From assembly GCF_009742725.1 (NCBI RefSeq), contig NZ_WPHG01000002.1, forward strand, positions 558,001 through 622,000: a stretch of 64,000 bases of DNA, written 5' to 3'. The translations under genes were made by a program, and so were the position numbers. Position 1 is the stretch's first letter. Every line of letters starts with the position of its first letter. Shown here one piece after another: positions 63,961 through 64,000 of the stretch. Under the pieces are notes generated by a model. That model was given only the letters and a program-made list of their open reading frames with translations, was not told where the DNA came from and ran no database searches. The DNA is from Nitratireductor arenosus (GTDB lineage: Bacteria; Pseudomonadota; Alphaproteobacteria; Rhizobiales; Rhizobiaceae).

Positions 63961-64000
63961 ATGGGAACCTTCTCGATCTGGCACTGGCTTATCGTGCTCG
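63961..64000 (+). CDS. tatA: Sec-independent protein translocase TatA, N-terminal start only
   Basis: ATG 63961 encodes MGTFSIWHWLIVL before the window ends; this is the TatA N-terminus with the start of its membrane helix. It sits 36 bases after the ABC gene. Standing after scpAB, it should be followed by tatB-tatC, as in other Hyphomicrobiales. Confidence 0.85.
   Translation, partial: MGTFSIWHWLIVL

Overview
This is a GC-rich, gene-dense, single-chromosome-type window from an alphaproteobacterium, most likely a member of the Hyphomicrobiales (Rhizobiales). The evidence is gene order and content: an S10/spc/alpha ribosomal block ending rpsM-rpsK-rpoA-rplQ and followed by a DegP-type protease, rarA, crcB, rluC and an ATP12-family chaperone; a glnB-glnA pair behind a sigma-54 promoter; a B12-dependent class II ribonucleotide reductase (nrdJ); an erpA/dgt/argS/SPOR/nagZ/scpA/scpB/tatA block; and several GGAAC-N16/17-CGTT promoters typical of the alphaproteobacterial general stress sigma factor EcfG. 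No plasmid, phage or IS element is visible.

Layout. 1-8.6 kb: spc and alpha operons (rplX, rplE, rpsN, rpsH, rplF, rplR, rpsE, rpmD, rplO, secY, adk, rpsM, rpsK, rpoA, rplQ), closed by a clear terminator. 8.8-16.7 kb: envelope protease degP, rarA, an uncharacterised small protein, a broken small secreted-protein gene, a flavodoxin-like protein, crcB, rluC, an EamA permease, an ATP12-family chaperone and a YggT-like membrane protein. 16.7-20.3 kb: a two-subunit sodium:solute symporter whose large subunit carries an EF-hand-like loop, an unrecognised conserved protein and a damaged DUF2799 lipoprotein. 20.4-24.2 kb: nitrogen control (glnA, glnB) and NAD(P)HX repair. 24.2-29.7 kb: small stress/envelope genes, a GH25 lysozyme-like lipoprotein, yghU, a DJ-1/PfpI protein, a lone XRE regulator and a frameshifted GIY-YIG gene. 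29.7-34.1 kb: nrdJ with a long leader holding NrdR boxes. 34.1-48.9 kb: phosphate and potassium transport (PiT, TrkH), Nudix, gpt, an MFS permease, a DEAD-box helicase, ilvA, a DUF900 hydrolase, adenine deaminase and several small membrane stress proteins. 48.99-49.29 kb: a tRNA-Leu(UAA) gene interrupted in its anticodon by a 217-nt group I self-splicing intron. 49.4-53.2 kb: LysE exporter, xthA, an NCS2 nucleobase permease and an SH3/Arg-rich secreted protein. 53.3-64 kb: erpA, dgt, argS, a giant SPOR protein, nagZ, scpA, scpB, an ABC ATPase and the start of tatA.

The most striking item is the group I intron in tRNA-Leu(UAA). To my knowledge that exon is the classic cyanobacterial/plastid intron host, whereas the well-known alphaproteobacterial tRNA intron sits in tRNA-Arg(CCU). 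Secondary points of interest are the NrdR boxes set about 250 bp apart around a hairpin in the nrdJ leader, three EcfG-type promoters that tie small membrane, DJ-1 and SH3 proteins into one stress regulon, the calcium-binding-type loop inside a sodium symporter, and three small genes broken by single-base indels.

Purine salvage is spread over the window (gpt, ade, NCS2 permease, dgt), as is nucleotide supply and repair (nrdJ, Nudix, xthA, rarA). All functional calls come from sequence motifs recognised by eye; no database search was run.
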